64,000 bases of DNA from Casuarina equisetifolia (lineage: Eukaryota > Streptophyta > Magnoliopsida > Fagales > Casuarinaceae). The DNA lies in contig CM052358.1 in assembly GCA_028551475.1 (NCBI GenBank), positions 26,934,853 through 26,998,852 of the forward strand, read 5' to 3'. The position numbers and the translations under genes are program-made. The notes under the pieces were generated by a model. It saw only the letters and a list, made by a program, of their open reading frames with translations, was not told the origin of the DNA and did not search any database. This document shows, in pieces, positions 49,301 through 61,770 of this stretch (positions are counted from its first letter, which is position 1; each line of letters begins with the position of its first letter).

Positions 49301-49830
49301 ATGTCTACATTTACTGTCAATAGACACTGAAGTTGGTAACAAGTTCTCAATCTCTTATTAACTATTTGTTCCAAACACAAATACACATACTCACAAGAAC
49401 ATTACATGCACATTCATGTGAACTCATTTTCATAAGTTAGAAAGTACTTTTGAACATTTCTCGTTAGTTTTAGGATTGCAATAATAATATCATTACCAAT
49501 TTTTTATTGTCCATCACAAGATATCTTATTCCTTACCTCCATTCCCTAATCTATGTAAATCAAGCTTGTCTCACATGATGAATTTGTTTTGGTGGTTTCA
49601 AGGTAAGTAACATGACATCACGAGCAAGAAGATCAGCTTTTATGGATTATGTCTCCAAGTTTTAGAGCCTTTTTTGTTTATGTACACCTTTAGCTATGAA
49701 GTAAATAAATGCGAATACTTTGTTATTCCATTTGACTTATGTATTTGGGTATAAGAGTGGATAGCATTAAATGGTGGTACTGAGAGTTGATTAGGGAGTT
49801 GAAGTGTCATAGGTCATTTTCTTTTAATAA

Positions 49831-50330
49831 AAAGGGATCTTACACCAAGATTATATTAATAATACAAAACAATGAGAAAATTAGTTGAGACTTAACCTTA
49901 GTTGCTCTAGGCAATAATTGGTCCACTAGGTTTAGGTATACCTAACCCCTTAAAATACATCACAAGTCCTCAAGGGGGAATATACACATGAATCAAAAAA
50001 CAAAGGGTATCAGCTTTACATATTCATACAATACCCATGTGTCCCTTCATAATTATATTTAAAACTAATCTAAACTTTATGAATCATTTGGATCATAATT
50101 CAAGTCACTATAATTGATCAAACTAATAACTTTCTCCAAAGGAGGAATATAATTTAAAGATATGAGTTTAAATATCTCTTGTTGCCTTAGAGTTAATCAC
50201 CGTTGTCTTACATTGCTTCATCTGCCTACCGTTCAGTTGTCTGCCTACTTATCAAAATATTATGAACCATGGTAGGATTACTATTGCATCGCCATCTTCT
50301 TAATTCGGACCTTTCTTCTTGTAGTAGGTC
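49831..50330. other. Intergenic DNA
   Basis: AT-rich, with no supported gene. The duplication with the 62-63.6 kb block has ended by about 49830. Confidence 0.5.
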
Positions 50331-50579
50331 TTTCTTCATTTGCTGGATCCAAACCTTTCATGTATCCTTACCCGTTCAGCACGTCCCTCCTCCGTCTGCA
50401 TGTCTTCACTTTGAGTCGCCTTTATGAAGTTTCTGATTTTGTTCTCTCGTATAAACCTTGATGGCGGCTGGAGCGTTTCCTCTTGAGCCTCCTTTTCTCT
50501 TCGTGATTCTCCTTCTACTTTTAGCCACACATATGGACTCTCCCTCACTAATAGGACTTGAATTGAAATGGAATTGCTC

Positions 50580-51330
50580 ATTAAAAACGCAAATCCGAGG
50601 TGGTGAGCCAAGAGTTTGTCCCGACTACAATGCATGTTCCTCCTCCATTTTCAAAGCTTCTTGTGCCCTTGTCGTTTGTCCGATAAACATAACATAATTT
50701 CTTGGCGATCTTCCTTTCTGCAAAGTCACTGTTGGAATCTTTTTGTTGATCACATAATGCAGCAGTTTCCCTTGTCTGTTCTCCATCAACCTTGGTGTCT
50801 TCTTCATGCATAACAAATGCTTGCTCAAAACTACCCTTATGTTTACTTACATCGAACGGATCAATGTGATATAAAAGAGGCAAAAGTATTCCCTTTATCC
50901 TGTGTCTTGCAATCATGATCCTGATTAGCTTAATCAAACACCATTTGAAAGCATACTTCTATAATATTACAATAATCACAAATTGACACTGCTATATTAT
51001 TTTCAAGAGCTCTTAAGAAATATGTTTTTCTTATTCTTATTTTTCATTGTCCAATCCCTCGTAAAAGTCTTGCGTGTTTCTCCACCTTAAAAACTGAGAA
51101 AAACATTTGCTGTTGAAGAGGTAGGAGGAGCTCCTCGGACAAGGAAAGATGCCATCAGAGACTCATTAGCTTGTTTACTTGGAGAAAAGGAAGAGCCAGA
51201 GACCTTTCGTTTCTCTAGTAAGGTTGTCTTTCTATTGGCAGCCCCTTTCTCGGTCTGCAAGTCGTCGGCGCGGAGAAATTTCCATGTTGAGGATGAAAAG
51301 TGAACATCACGTTGATTTTCTACAGAAAAA
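50580..51330 (-). pseudogene. TIR-domain pseudogene of another TNL clade
   Basis: On the minus strand, about 51165-51080 reads MASFLVRGAPPTSSTANVFLSF, matching the start of a TIR exon (DVFLSF), with a long upstream open stretch without clear homology. After a decayed middle, about 50950-50730 reads CLIKLIRIM, LLPLLYHIDPFDVSKHKGSF and EQAFVMHEEDTKVDGEQ, the second half of a TIR domain (family: WCLxEL, PVFYxVDPSxVRKQxGSF). The catalytic Glu of WCLxEL is Lys here (CLIKL), as in unit H. No NBS or LRR follows before 50330. The frame changes in the middle, so it is broken. Confidence 0.65.
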
Positions 51331-51569
51331 TCAATCATCCTTATAATAGTGACGACGAAAAAGGAAACACGCATGCCAAGTTTAAGGTCAAGTTCTATAC
51401 TTCCAACACGCCGACTATTAAATGCACCAATAATTGTGGAAGTATGAAACCCTCAATAGTTATGCGTTTGGATGAAATTCCAATACTTGGAGATCCTTAT
51501 TTTGAGATTTGCATTACAACCCAAACTTATAATTCTTTCATTTGAAACTCATTTTAACTCTTAAGTCGT

Positions 51570-52020
51570 GAGATTTTTCTGTCATAATTTTGGGCCTCCA
51601 ATCACCTTAAAAATCAGTTCATTAGGTGGTCCAACCCTTACATTTATTACTTCCTTTTTCTTCTCATTTTTTCGCAATGTGGGACTGTTTCTTAGAATTC
51701 TCCTCCATCTCACATTGGCTCATTTTTTCTCGTGGAGTACAACCCAGCCCAATCTTTGCACACCACGCTTTGACCTATTTGTCTCATTGGGTGCAATTTC
51801 ACCCGACCAACTTCCACACGTTCAGGCCTAGTCGGTTTTTTTACCTGGTCCTGTCTCCTCAAAGGCTTTAATATCACTTGTTATAAATTTGGGCCTTCAA
51901 CCACTTGAGAAAAATTAGTCCAAAAGGTCATCTAACCTATACATTGATAAGCTCCTTCTTTTTTCTTTTTTCTTTTGGTGATGTGGGAATATTTCTCAAC
52001 ATTTTTTCTATGTACTGAGA
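51570..52020. repeat. Direct repeat pair with tcccacattg-type motif
   Basis: The segment starting tgtcataattttgggcctcc (about 51580) is repeated in diverged form from tgttataaatttgggccttc (about 51880). Each is followed by ggtggtcc or ggtcatc, an aatgtgggact or gatgtgggaat piece, and T-rich DNA. The spacing is about 300 bp. It looks like a retroelement-derived or promoter-derived repeat; the class is unknown. Confidence 0.5.
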
Positions 52021-53230
52021 ATTTGTTATTAAAATTTAGATAATTTAAAATGTAAGTGTGTGATAATATCTATATAAAAAACTTTATCTAAAAATAAAAT
52101 ATGTTATATTTAAATTTTTTATACTATATCAATATTTTTTTCCCCTTAATAGCCAATTTAGGAGTAAAATTTTATAAGTAAAAAATCCTTTTGAACAAAC
52201 ATCAAATAATATCATACTTTTATTATCTTGTATCTCCATGTCTCATCCAAAAGTAGGCCTAAGCTATTAAAATGAAAAACAAACTTGTGAAAAAGTAGTG
52301 CCAAGAAAATCTTAGAATTCTGGTCATCAAGTTCAATGTTTATGAAGAGTTTCACTCCTTCTGTTGATGTATGCAGAAACTTGGCTAGACTTGGGGCATC
52401 TAATTTGTTTCTTTTATGTGGTTCTTAGTCTACGTAGGATATCTTTCAGAATGTGAGGAACTCACAACTTTGAGAGAAAAGATATTTGCATAAGCCAAAC
52501 AACCCTAACTATAACAATAAGCATTTGTGCTAAACAACTCCCACAATATTTTCAGCTTGTCAAATGTTTCAATGTTTTAAATATGTTTAAAAAAAAAATC
52601 TTAGTTCACAAAACCAGATTTGAAAAATGTAAGAACTGGAAGATGGAAAGCAGCAGCAAACTCACTCCAGCAACACCAAGGGCCATTGTTATCTCTAAAC
52701 AAGTACTTCCTTTTGCAACGAAAAAAGTTGTTTAGAAAAGTCATCATAAGACAACCAAAAGGGTAAGGATACTTTTAATAAAAACAAGAAATTAGAAATC
52801 AAAAATTAAAAAAAAAAAAGAGTACGACTCCTGGTCTAGTTCGGGAAATATTTCTAATGGGCACAGGGTAGCATAATCCTAGTTAGAATAGAGGATCAAG
52901 CAAGATTACCAATGAAAAATGGTGTACTCTCAAACCTATAAAATATTCATTGCTCACCTTCTAATCTCTTTCTTGTGTCTAAGTTTTATGTTACAGAAAA
53001 TAATTAACAATCAAACAATAAAATAAGCAAGAAAGATAGAATATTTATAATATCTTTTAAGAAAATATCATTTTGAGTGAGATGTAAAAAATTCTAACCT
53101 CTATATTTTCATACTTATAAAAATTTTTGTAATATTAGAATATGTTCCCTTTTTTTATACTATAATTTTTGTCAATATAATTTATCATTCGACAAAAAAA
53201 AAAATATTAATAAGAAAGACAAGACCTACC
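52021..53230. other. 3' flank of TNL copy D
   Basis: No gene is seen. About 52640-52770 and 52900-53030 align with the 3' flank of copy B (31810-31950 and 32150-32260). 52021-52640 is AT-rich without recognisable content. Confidence 0.5.
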
Positions 53231-55839
53231 TTGTTACATTGGAACATGAGAAAGAGCCCACAATTTTGCTGGCCAGTATGAGCCCCTAGGTCGGCACGTA
53301 TAGTTTGGTCCAACTCCAAGTTCAAGTGTAGTAGTACCTGTATCAGATTTCCTTAAATCAAGAAATAGTCACCATCTACCTCAACTATTATGTTTCTCTT
53401 CCAACCCATTTATAGCGACTCAATCAGCGTAGATGCTCCGACTTTCATCTCCTTCAAGGCCACAGACCTCAAGAAGTTTATGAATATCCAAAGCATGTGA
53501 AGAAATGTCACTATAACCTTTGTTAACTCCAGTAGATCATAGAAATATACTACACGTGCCCCACACTCCACCTCCACATTTGGGTCGCATGATTCAATTG
53601 AAGCCTCAAAGCAGCCCTTAATCAAACCTCTCAGATTTGACACGTCTAAACAGCCAATGATGGCTTATAAACACCCAAAATGAGTTTTTCCCGGCGGAAG
53701 AGACTTGAACAGAAGAAAGGAAGAAGGATTCCTTCATACCAACTTCATTGAATTGAAAATGACAAAGAAATTGGGGGAGAGCAGGATTGTTGGCATCAAC
53801 TGTTTTGTAATTTGAATTCCCATGCTGGTCGACCTTCTGCTTTTTTCTTTGTCCCCGAAAAGTGTCAGACTCAACTTGATAAATAATTAACAGAATAAGT
53901 CCAACTCCACCTGACAGAGAATGCGGATCCAATTGCAAGCAACTTTTAATTGTTCCAAAGAACTAGTGACGCTCCTGTTGATCCATTCTGAGAATTCAGA
54001 TATCAACACGGGGGCTACAATGTTATTAATCTTGGCACACTGTACAATAAAAACCAAGAAAAACAAGACATGAATTGCAGTATTTAATCTATGAGCGCAA
54101 AAACAAGTTTTGTCAATTTTAACGTTTCCTTAAAAGGAAGGAAAGAGACTTACTACCCCATAAGCCAGAAAGTCACTTCGTGGATATGAAGGTAGATGTA
54201 GGATCTTGTAGGATCTGCCTCCATAATCAATATGGACGCTTAGAAAGCATTCATTGGTCGCCGCTTTAACCATTTCACAAGAAATGTTGAATGAGAGACA
54301 ATTTAAGAGATTTTCGACACAAGAAATCTCCAATGATAGACAATTTGAAAGATTCGAATGCCTTAAGCTCAAAGATAATATTGGCAATGCTTCAAGTTCA
54401 GTGCAATCATCCAAGTATATAAAATTTCGAAAGTTGGACCAAATCTAGTATCCTTTTAAATTTGTTTCCTACCAAACCTAATCCTCAGATTAAAGATAAG
54501 CAACCAAAATCATTGGGGATCACTCCATCTAACATGCATTGACCCAAATCTAGCACTTCTAAAGAGCTTAAACTATAAAATAGATGTTTTATTAATATTT
54601 GAAGGCTAATACAATTTCTCAAGTAAAGAACATGAATGCTAGGAAGTTCATACACACTATTTTGTATTGTAGTCAATTTGTTTCTTGATAGATTTGAATA
54701 CAAAAGTTTATGCAACTAAAATCACAAGCCATATCTAAATCTGAGAAATTTCCATAATTCAAATCTAATTCTCTTAAAGAACTTAAACCTAAGAAATCAT
54801 TTCGGAGCAAACGGGTAGTGGGGTTTAAGCTATTGCCCCCCTTTGGATTGTAAGAAGAATTTTCTCTATCGACCTTTTTACAAAATAACTAGAAATAAAC
54901 ATACAAACGGTGAAATTGGACGTTGTACACCTCAAACAACCATAAATTTAAAGACTAAAGAAATGACAAGCTCTTAAATAACAACGGTAAGCCTATTTGT
55001 GTTAGTTCCCGTCAAATCAAGGATCTTTAAGGACATCATATGACCCATAATTTCAGGAAAATTCTTAATCCTTGAACAACCAACAAAATTAAGATATTTA
55101 AGAGAAGCTAGGTTGATCTCATCTAGTAGTCTACCAAGTGATTTGCAACCTTCCATACCTAATCCCAAAAGCCATTTTAGATATCCAAGGGATGAGTGGA
55201 TCTTAAACAAATCTTCACAATGTTTGAGATCTAATAGCTCAAGGTTTAGGAATTCAGTAAAATCTAGTATCTTTGTTAAGTTAAGTGAATATCTTATATC
55301 AATGTTTGTTAATTTGTCAAAACCAATAATTGACAAATAAATAAGTAGATATATTAATTAAAATCAATAAGCATAGAATGAATAGAAGAAGAAGATATTT
55401 TTGCATAAAGTAAAATCTTACCATCATTTCATTCCACTTTTTGATGCAATTACAAGTCATTTCAACATAACAAAATTATTTATTTGCAAATTGGTCAGAA
55501 GAAATTCTAAAGGATAATTTATGCCATTCTAAGTAATATAATTCATTGCTTGGCATAAAATCTAAAGGATCTCCATTCCATTCCAAATCACAAAAGTCAT
55601 TATCAAACTAATGGTCACAAATTACAAGCATTTTCAATCCTTTCAATTTTAAAAAGGCTTTAAGACTTAGTTGCTCTTGTCTTTGTAATGGAATGTTTAG
55701 CATAATAGCTTCAACCATATCAATTCCTTATAAAAAAAAATTGTGAAAACTATTGCATAAAAAAGTTTGATAAATAGTTCAAAGAAGTACTATTAAGTAT
55801 GTTATTTTGTCAAATGTAAACTCATCCATGTATAGTATT

Positions 55840-56130
55840 ATACTTTAGCAAGTGAATAATATTTCCTTTGCACCATAACCTACTATGGCTCCTTGGTTCA
55901 CTTAGAGATTCACAATAAACTATATGTTAATCTACTTTTTGCAACAAATCATGCATCTAGGAGTTCTTCATTTATGTCTTTTGTAAGACATTTGTCCCTA
56001 AGAATTTCAACATCAATGACCAAATAGTGTTTTCATTCGATGCATGAACAATATCTTCAAAATGTCTTAATTTGCTACGTCTTGTAGGCTCACTTAGAGA
56101 CTCACCATAAACAATTTGTTGACCCTTTTA
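55840..56130 (-). repeat. Duplicated NBS 3' end within copy D
   Basis: The segment encoding the end of the ARC region (family: EPGRRSRLW...EDI) appears at about 55851-55930 and again at about 56040-56125. Both carry a form of ggctcacttagagactcac ... aataaac or aacaattt. Between them is a piece of the preceding ARC sequence. This suggests unequal recombination between two TNL copies. Confidence 0.6.
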
Positions 56131-57387
56131 TCAAACTCAAACATGGATTAAAAAATTTTAATTTTTGGTGATATTTTCAAAGATTTCCTTCAAACCAACA
56201 AGCAATATCCAAAAATAATTTTTTTTTTAAGAATCCTCCAATAGTTCATGTAATTAATCTTTTTGCCAAATAAAGAGGATCCAAATACTTCAATAGTTAA
56301 AGGAAGGCTACCTTGAGCATGATGAACAATATCTTCAGAAAATTTCACATAGTTTTTGTTAGGATGATCCTTCTTAAATGCTTTCTAACAAAAAATTTCT
56401 AAAGATTCATTCATACTTAACTCCATAACATCATAAATATCATCCATATATTGATTCAACAATTAACGATCCCTACTTGTTACAATAATTCTACTTCCTC
56501 TACCAAACCAATCATTACATTATGCTAATGCTTTCAATTGATCTTTTGTATCCTCATTATGAAGAACTATAAAAGCATTTCTATTAGGTCCTTCCCTTGC
56601 TATCATATCCCTTCCCATTAAGTGACCCAATACATTTAATCCACTTTCTTTGATGATCTCACAAATAAGTTATGTTTGTAGATGGACTATATTTTGATTT
56701 TGAGTTTCAATAAAGGATCTTGCCTCAATTTGAGAAGAATCTTGTTTATAAAATGACTTTGCAAGTGTTGATTTACCAATGCCTCCCATTCTACGAGGTC
56801 CTATGAAATGAATCAAACCCCATTTTAAATAAGGAGATCAATTTAGAAGCTTGGAAGCCAACTCCAACCAATCCATTGGAAATATTTAAAGGAGTATGAT
56901 ATACTCTATCATGAATCTTTTGACTAATATCTTCAACAAGGACTACTTCATGCCTATTCAAAAGATTAAATTAGAAGAAATATAAAAACAAATTGAAATT
57001 TGATCATCATCCTAATATAGTTCAAATTCACACGTGAATAAAACTCATCATCCTAATCCATATAGTAGAGAAAAAGTTTAGTGTGACAATTTACTATAAT
57101 TATACCTATCACTTATATGCCATCTAGATAGATTACCAACATCTTTCAAAGCTACTTTCCACTTTTTCCTTTGCTCTCCATCTACCTCCATGTTTTGGTT
57201 ATGTTTGGCGAAAGCTTTTGCAAAGCTACATTCTTGTTTTTGTACTTGTGAGGGATCCACATAATAGAACACAAGAAAAATTGTCATCCTAGTCTCTTCC
57301 TTGCACGCCTCTTTAAGAGTACAAGTATATTACGATTTTCAATTGCTTTCAAATTCTCTTTTGAAATATATTATCTTTGCTTTAGTT

Positions 57388-58984
57388 TGATAAATCTATA
57401 TTTTATAGAGTTATTATGATTATTTTTTGTAATATTTACTATAGTATTTATTAAATTATAGTTACATTTGTTTATAATTATGCAACTTGTATTATTTTAT
57501 GCAGCAAGCCCCAAATAGCAAAAAAAGAAAAGAAAAGAAGCAAAAGAAGAGAGAAAATAATCAAGAACAAAAAGCAAAGGCTAGTGATGTGGAACCCACG
57601 TGAGGAGAAAGTAAAAAGTAATGACTATTAGTGGGCTTAGAGGTGAATTATCGGAAAAACACGATGGAGGAGAGGGAATGATCTTGAGAGGCTATTGCCG
57701 TGTGAAAACCAGAAAAGGAGAGGGAGAGAAGGTGCAGGAACTCGCCGAGACTTGGCCATGCGTGACAGCGCAGGTCCAGCAAAGAGCGTGGCGGTCGTGT
57801 GACAGCTGACCGCCGGTGTTTTCTTCTAGCGAGAAACCCAAAACTCTCTTTTTTGATGATCTGTGCATAGTTTGATGAGATCTAAGCGTTTTCAGCCAAT
57901 CTATACTGCTTTTTCGTCCAATTTATGCCCCCAGGCCATCTACGGCAAGCTTCTGGTGAAGAAAAAATGGCGAACACCGTTTGGGTTTATCGGTAGATCT
58001 ACACAATTTTGTGGCTTTTTAGAGTAATTTATTGGTAGATCAGTGACCCAGGGCTTCTCTAGAGCAATTTCTGAAGATTTCTGTGATGATTGACAATGGC
58101 GCATGGCAGCGCATTATCGGCGCATGGAGGTGCATGGCTGCTTGTTTTGATCTTGTTTTTCCGACAACTTCCTCTACTCCCTCTTCTGTGCAAATTTGTG
58201 GAAACTTCTTGTGAATTGAAGACACTTTGGTGACAACTTTTGTGTTTTTAGGTTATAGAATGTTTTGTTCAAGTTTCTGTGTGGCTTTTGTGTATGTAAA
58301 TATTATGTTTTAGTTTATTGTGTTAGAGCTATGGTTTAACTTAATTGCAATGGTATGAGTTATAGGATTATGGTGTTTTGTGAGACATTTTATGAATGTG
58401 AGGTTGTATATTATGGAGTTCAATGCTTTTAAATGATTAATTACCATTTAAATCACTTGATTTGCATGTCAAAGACTAACACGAAATGACATGCAATTGC
58501 TTTATGTAATATGCAATCATAGATTAATATGGATAGAACTATACCATATGATTTATGTGGATTTACGTGCAAACTAGAATATTCACATATCTTAATACAT
58601 TTAGTTCATTTAATTCATGGGTAGAAGTACATTAAGTTAATGAGTTAAGTAGGTTTGCTATACCTAGACAAAGGATAGTAAATAAATTAAGAAATTCCAC
58701 CATCACATGAATAAAATTAATCTTGCTAGCATAAATAATCAACATTCATATCTAATAATTAGGTGAAATCAGATGCTCTAGCATGTTTTAGTTATCAAGT
58801 TTAGGTTAAATTTAGTTGTTTAGTCCATGTTTTATCATTTCAGTTAGCTAGATAAACTTTAGGAACTATTCATCATTAGTAATTAGTTAATTCAATAAGC
58901 ACTAGTTTCTATGGGATGATACTTATATTCATTTTTATATTATTTGTTAGACATGTACACTTGCATGTAGAATTTCACTGAACA
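57388..58984 (+). mobile_element. Solo LTR of 1597 bp in the TIR exon of copy D
   Basis: The insert starts TGATAAATCTATATTTTATA and ends TTTCACTGAACA, flanked by the 5-bp duplication TAGTT (57383-57387 and 58985-58989). Joining the flanks restores the gene context seen in copy B at 36243-36255 (tttagtttctcatcat). TG...CA ends, a 5-bp duplication and no coding region or second LTR indicate a solo LTR left by recombination. Length and termini resemble Ty3/gypsy (Tat/Athila-like) LTRs, which is inference. Orientation is assigned from those termini. Confidence 0.8.
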
Positions 58985-59210
58985 TAGTTTCTCATCATTT
59001 TTAAAGGTGATAATTCATTTCCACCTCAAAGCAACATACAAATGGTCCATAAGACCTTTGTGGGTACCTTTACCATGAAAATTGAGAAAAACATCCTATA
59101 TCCATGGAGCAATAGAAGAAGAAGAAGGAAAGCCATCAAAGAATGTTTCAAGTATAAAAAAATCATAGATAGGCAAAAGAAGTAATAGGATCTACATTAA
59201 TGCACACTAT

Positions 59211-59218
59211 CTTATATA
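59211..59218 (-). promoter_or_regulatory. TATA box relic of TNL copy D
   Basis: Minus-strand TATATAAG in tgtctatataagatagtg, matching the flank of copy B. The gene behind it is dead. Confidence 0.55.
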
Positions 59219-59885
59219 GACATTTAGTATTACTTGATTTTGAACACCAACATTGTAGAGGATTTCATGCTAGAAAGAGGGTATATCTAATCCAAGTTTT
59301 TAATTAGAATTTGGCCATTAACATGACCAATGATGCTTAAAGAATTTAAAATAGAAATATTTACATTAGCCCAGTTCTAGATAAAATAATTGTAAAGTTA
59401 TTTGGCTTCTAATAAAGATGGAGTGACTTCTGGAAGTGAACTTAAGAATGCCATCACCCTCAATTGATTGAAGGCTCTTCCTTATTTTATCTGGTTGAAC
59501 CACTATTATCTTTTAAGTCCTTTCAAAAGGGGAAGGGGGGAGGGCATATTTTAAATCTTAAAATGTCTCCTCCTCTAGTTGCAATTTCTTATTAAAATAT
59601 TTTATATACAAAGAAATCGTCTTTCATTATAAATTAATTTTAAGGACAAAATACACTAATTAACATGATATGAATTGACCTTCCTTAATACGTAACATCA
59701 TCCATTTCTTCTTCCGTTGTCTTTTAGAAGTACAAATTGGGGCAACAAGATGAAGCCCGTAGTTAAATACAAAAGCATTGATTCAACCAAAATGGAAGAA
59801 ACCAAATCAAACCATGTGTTTCAACACAGAATCTTGTGGAATAGGAATTGAGATATTGAAAACAAAGACAATAAAAAAAAATTCT
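59219..59885. other. Intergenic DNA between copies D and F
   Basis: About the first 50 bp continue the TNL 5' flank (tttagtattacttgatttt). Beyond that I see no gene or clear repeat. Confidence 0.5.
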
Positions 59886-60730
59886 AAAATTTTTTGAAAT
59901 CCAATGCATGTGAAGCAATGCTAGTTATAACCTTAGACTACTCAAAAGGTCATGCCGGCTTACATTGCATATCCCATACTTCTTGACCCCACATTCTACT
60001 TGCATGAATCAATTGAAGCATCAAGGTGACAATTTGAAGTGTTTAAGTCACCAACTCCAAATCCTTTTCAAAATTTTGAAGCATTTGCTCCTTTCAATAT
60101 ATTTTGCAAGCCAAGAAAACACTTAAAACACCTAAAATCTATATGACTCAACATAAGGGTTTTCAAATACATAAATTACTAATGATTCTTTTATTCTAAC
60201 TCCCAATTAAAATTGACATCCAAAGCAATGAAGAGAAGGATTATTACCATCAAACACTCTAGAATTTGATATCCTACACTTGTCAACCTTCCACTTCTTT
60301 TCTTTTTAAGAAATGGCTTCAATGTGGACCTACTAAAGATTAATGCTACACAACCATGCCATGCAACCCAATCCAATTGCTTACAACATTCAATTGTTCC
60401 AAAGAAGTTGGTCAATGATCATTCCATACAATGTATTGCAATAACTCAAATTCAAAGCCCTTAAAGAGCCAAACTATGAGAATAACAGCTTAGGCAATGC
60501 TTGAAGCTTGCTACAACCTCTTAAATGAAGTGCATGAAGGTTAAAGAGTTAATGGATGCTATTTGGGATTGTTGGAAACTTTTTCTTAGATGAATTTAAA
60601 ACTTGATTACAATTAGGATCATTAAAAATATTACAATAATGTATTATAATTACTCAAATCTAGTTCTTGTAAGGATTTGAAAACTAAGAAAAAATTAGTG
60701 GCCAACAACTAGTGGAATTTAAAGCATTGA
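59886..60730 (-). pseudogene. TNL pseudogene, copy F: post-LRR and last LRR only
   Basis: 59900-60030 aligns with 53480-53610 of copy D (tgcatgtgaagcaatg, then tgaatcaattgaagcatcaa). The minus-strand frame at 60191-60415 starts FFGTIECCKQLD, matching SFGTIECSFQEG of copy B, and runs through a decayed KKKRSGR..., where the family has KRKKQKVD. 60430-60720 holds LRR-type remnants (gcaatgcttgaagctt, as in caatgcttcaagttc of B). Stops are frequent and no other TNL exons follow. Confidence 0.6.
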
Positions 60731-61614
60731 ATTAGAAAAGAATCTTATTTTTTATTGTTAGAAATGTGAATTTGCATTAATAAAACATAATGTATAAAAA
60801 CATAGAAGCACACCCTAACATTACAAAAATTACAAAAAGATAAAGGTTGGAAGCCTCTAAATCTCACTCAAAATAATATTTTTCTGTAAGGATTTTATGT
60901 TTTGAAACAAAGAAGTTATGTCTTATCAATCATGTTGGCTAACATGATTGGAATGTCAACTATTCTATTCCAAAATCATCACCTAATTCATTCTACCCAT
61001 ATATAATAAATGCAAACTAAAAAAGATATCTTGAAAAGCTTTGCAGGCAAATCATTTTCTTTAATTGCTATAATCATCTATTATAGTTCTTCATTCCATC
61101 TTCTAATATGACATTGGATTTGATTTTGAGTAAGGATAGTCTTCAAAACCATCATTGTCCATGGACATTCAAAAGAAAGATAACCCTTATTTTTAACCTA
61201 GGTCTAACAAAAATTTATAGTATAAGCTAATAGAAGGAAGCCATCATACCATTGTTTTTGCTATAGAAAGTTGATCTTGGCATTTTGGGTCATTCTTTTT
61301 ATAGAAGAAAGCCACCGTACCATTATTTCTTTTTTTTTTTGTAAGAAATCAAAATTAATCCATGTTCACATTGAAAGAAGAAAAGACTAGTTCTAATTTA
61401 GATGAACAATTCACTATAAAAGAAAATAAGTGGAACTGAAGTAATTTATTACAATTAATACTCTTTTTTTTTTCTAACAAGTTTGAGTGAACAATTGGAA
61501 TATAGTTCCTTTCGTATTTTCAATAGCACTAATTAATTATGATAGAATTACTAGACATGTGAACAATACTTATTAACACAATTACCATTATTTTCCATAC
61601 ATAAAAGCAAAGTC
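60731..61614. other. AT-rich intergenic DNA
   Basis: No supported gene. Two similar pieces, gaagaaagccaccgtaccattattt (about 61302) and gaaggaagccatcataccattgttt (about 61233), lie about 70 bp apart. Confidence 0.5.
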
Positions 61615-61770
61615 CTAGCTTAGGGATCATGTTGGACTAATATTCATTTTGAAAAGGGTTTTAGATATGTTTATGGTGACAACATCACTGGTCCCACATT
61701 GGATAAGAAGTCAAAAGCAATATAGTGGAGAGATTCTTGGAAGATGGGGGAGGCACATTGTTAGATTTTC
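61615..61770 (+). repeat. Dispersed repeat shared with 14740-14870
   Basis: Opens ggatcatgttggacta and has tcccacattggataagaag and aatatagtggagag in the same order as the copy at 14745. As there, it follows directly beyond a truncated TNL LRR (unit F). Confidence 0.6.

Larger units (their letters stand above)
48190..49830 (+). repeat. Direct duplication block 1 (with secreted-peptide gene 1)
   Basis: About 1.6 kb aligns in the same orientation with about 62080-63660. The similarity covers the upstream region (ccttgccttttgatgttat at about 48348 and 62266), the gene, and about 500 bp downstream (ggttctcaatctcttatta-type strings). The start-to-start offset is about 13.85 kb. Confidence 0.85.
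53410..59130 (-). pseudogene. TNL pseudogene, copy D, split by a solo LTR
   Basis: Minus strand. The TIR exon start is about 58990-59130 and its remainder about 57105-57387 (VFYYVDPSQVQKQECSF, LKDVGNLSRWHISDR), with the WCLIEL segment deleted. NBS-ARC about 55840-56955 has TAA at 56463-56465 and TAG at 56385-56387. The NBS 3' end is duplicated. Linker remnants lie at 55430-55735. LRR at 54974-55336 reads LLDLKHCEDLFKIHSSLGY, with more LRR at 54140-54720. A retained intron follows (donor GTAAGT near 54148). The post-LRR domain is 53410-54040 (WINRSVTSS, then a 1-nt deletion, then FRGQRKKQKVDQHG). Every domain is damaged. It resembles B more than A in the post-LRR part. Confidence 0.85.
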
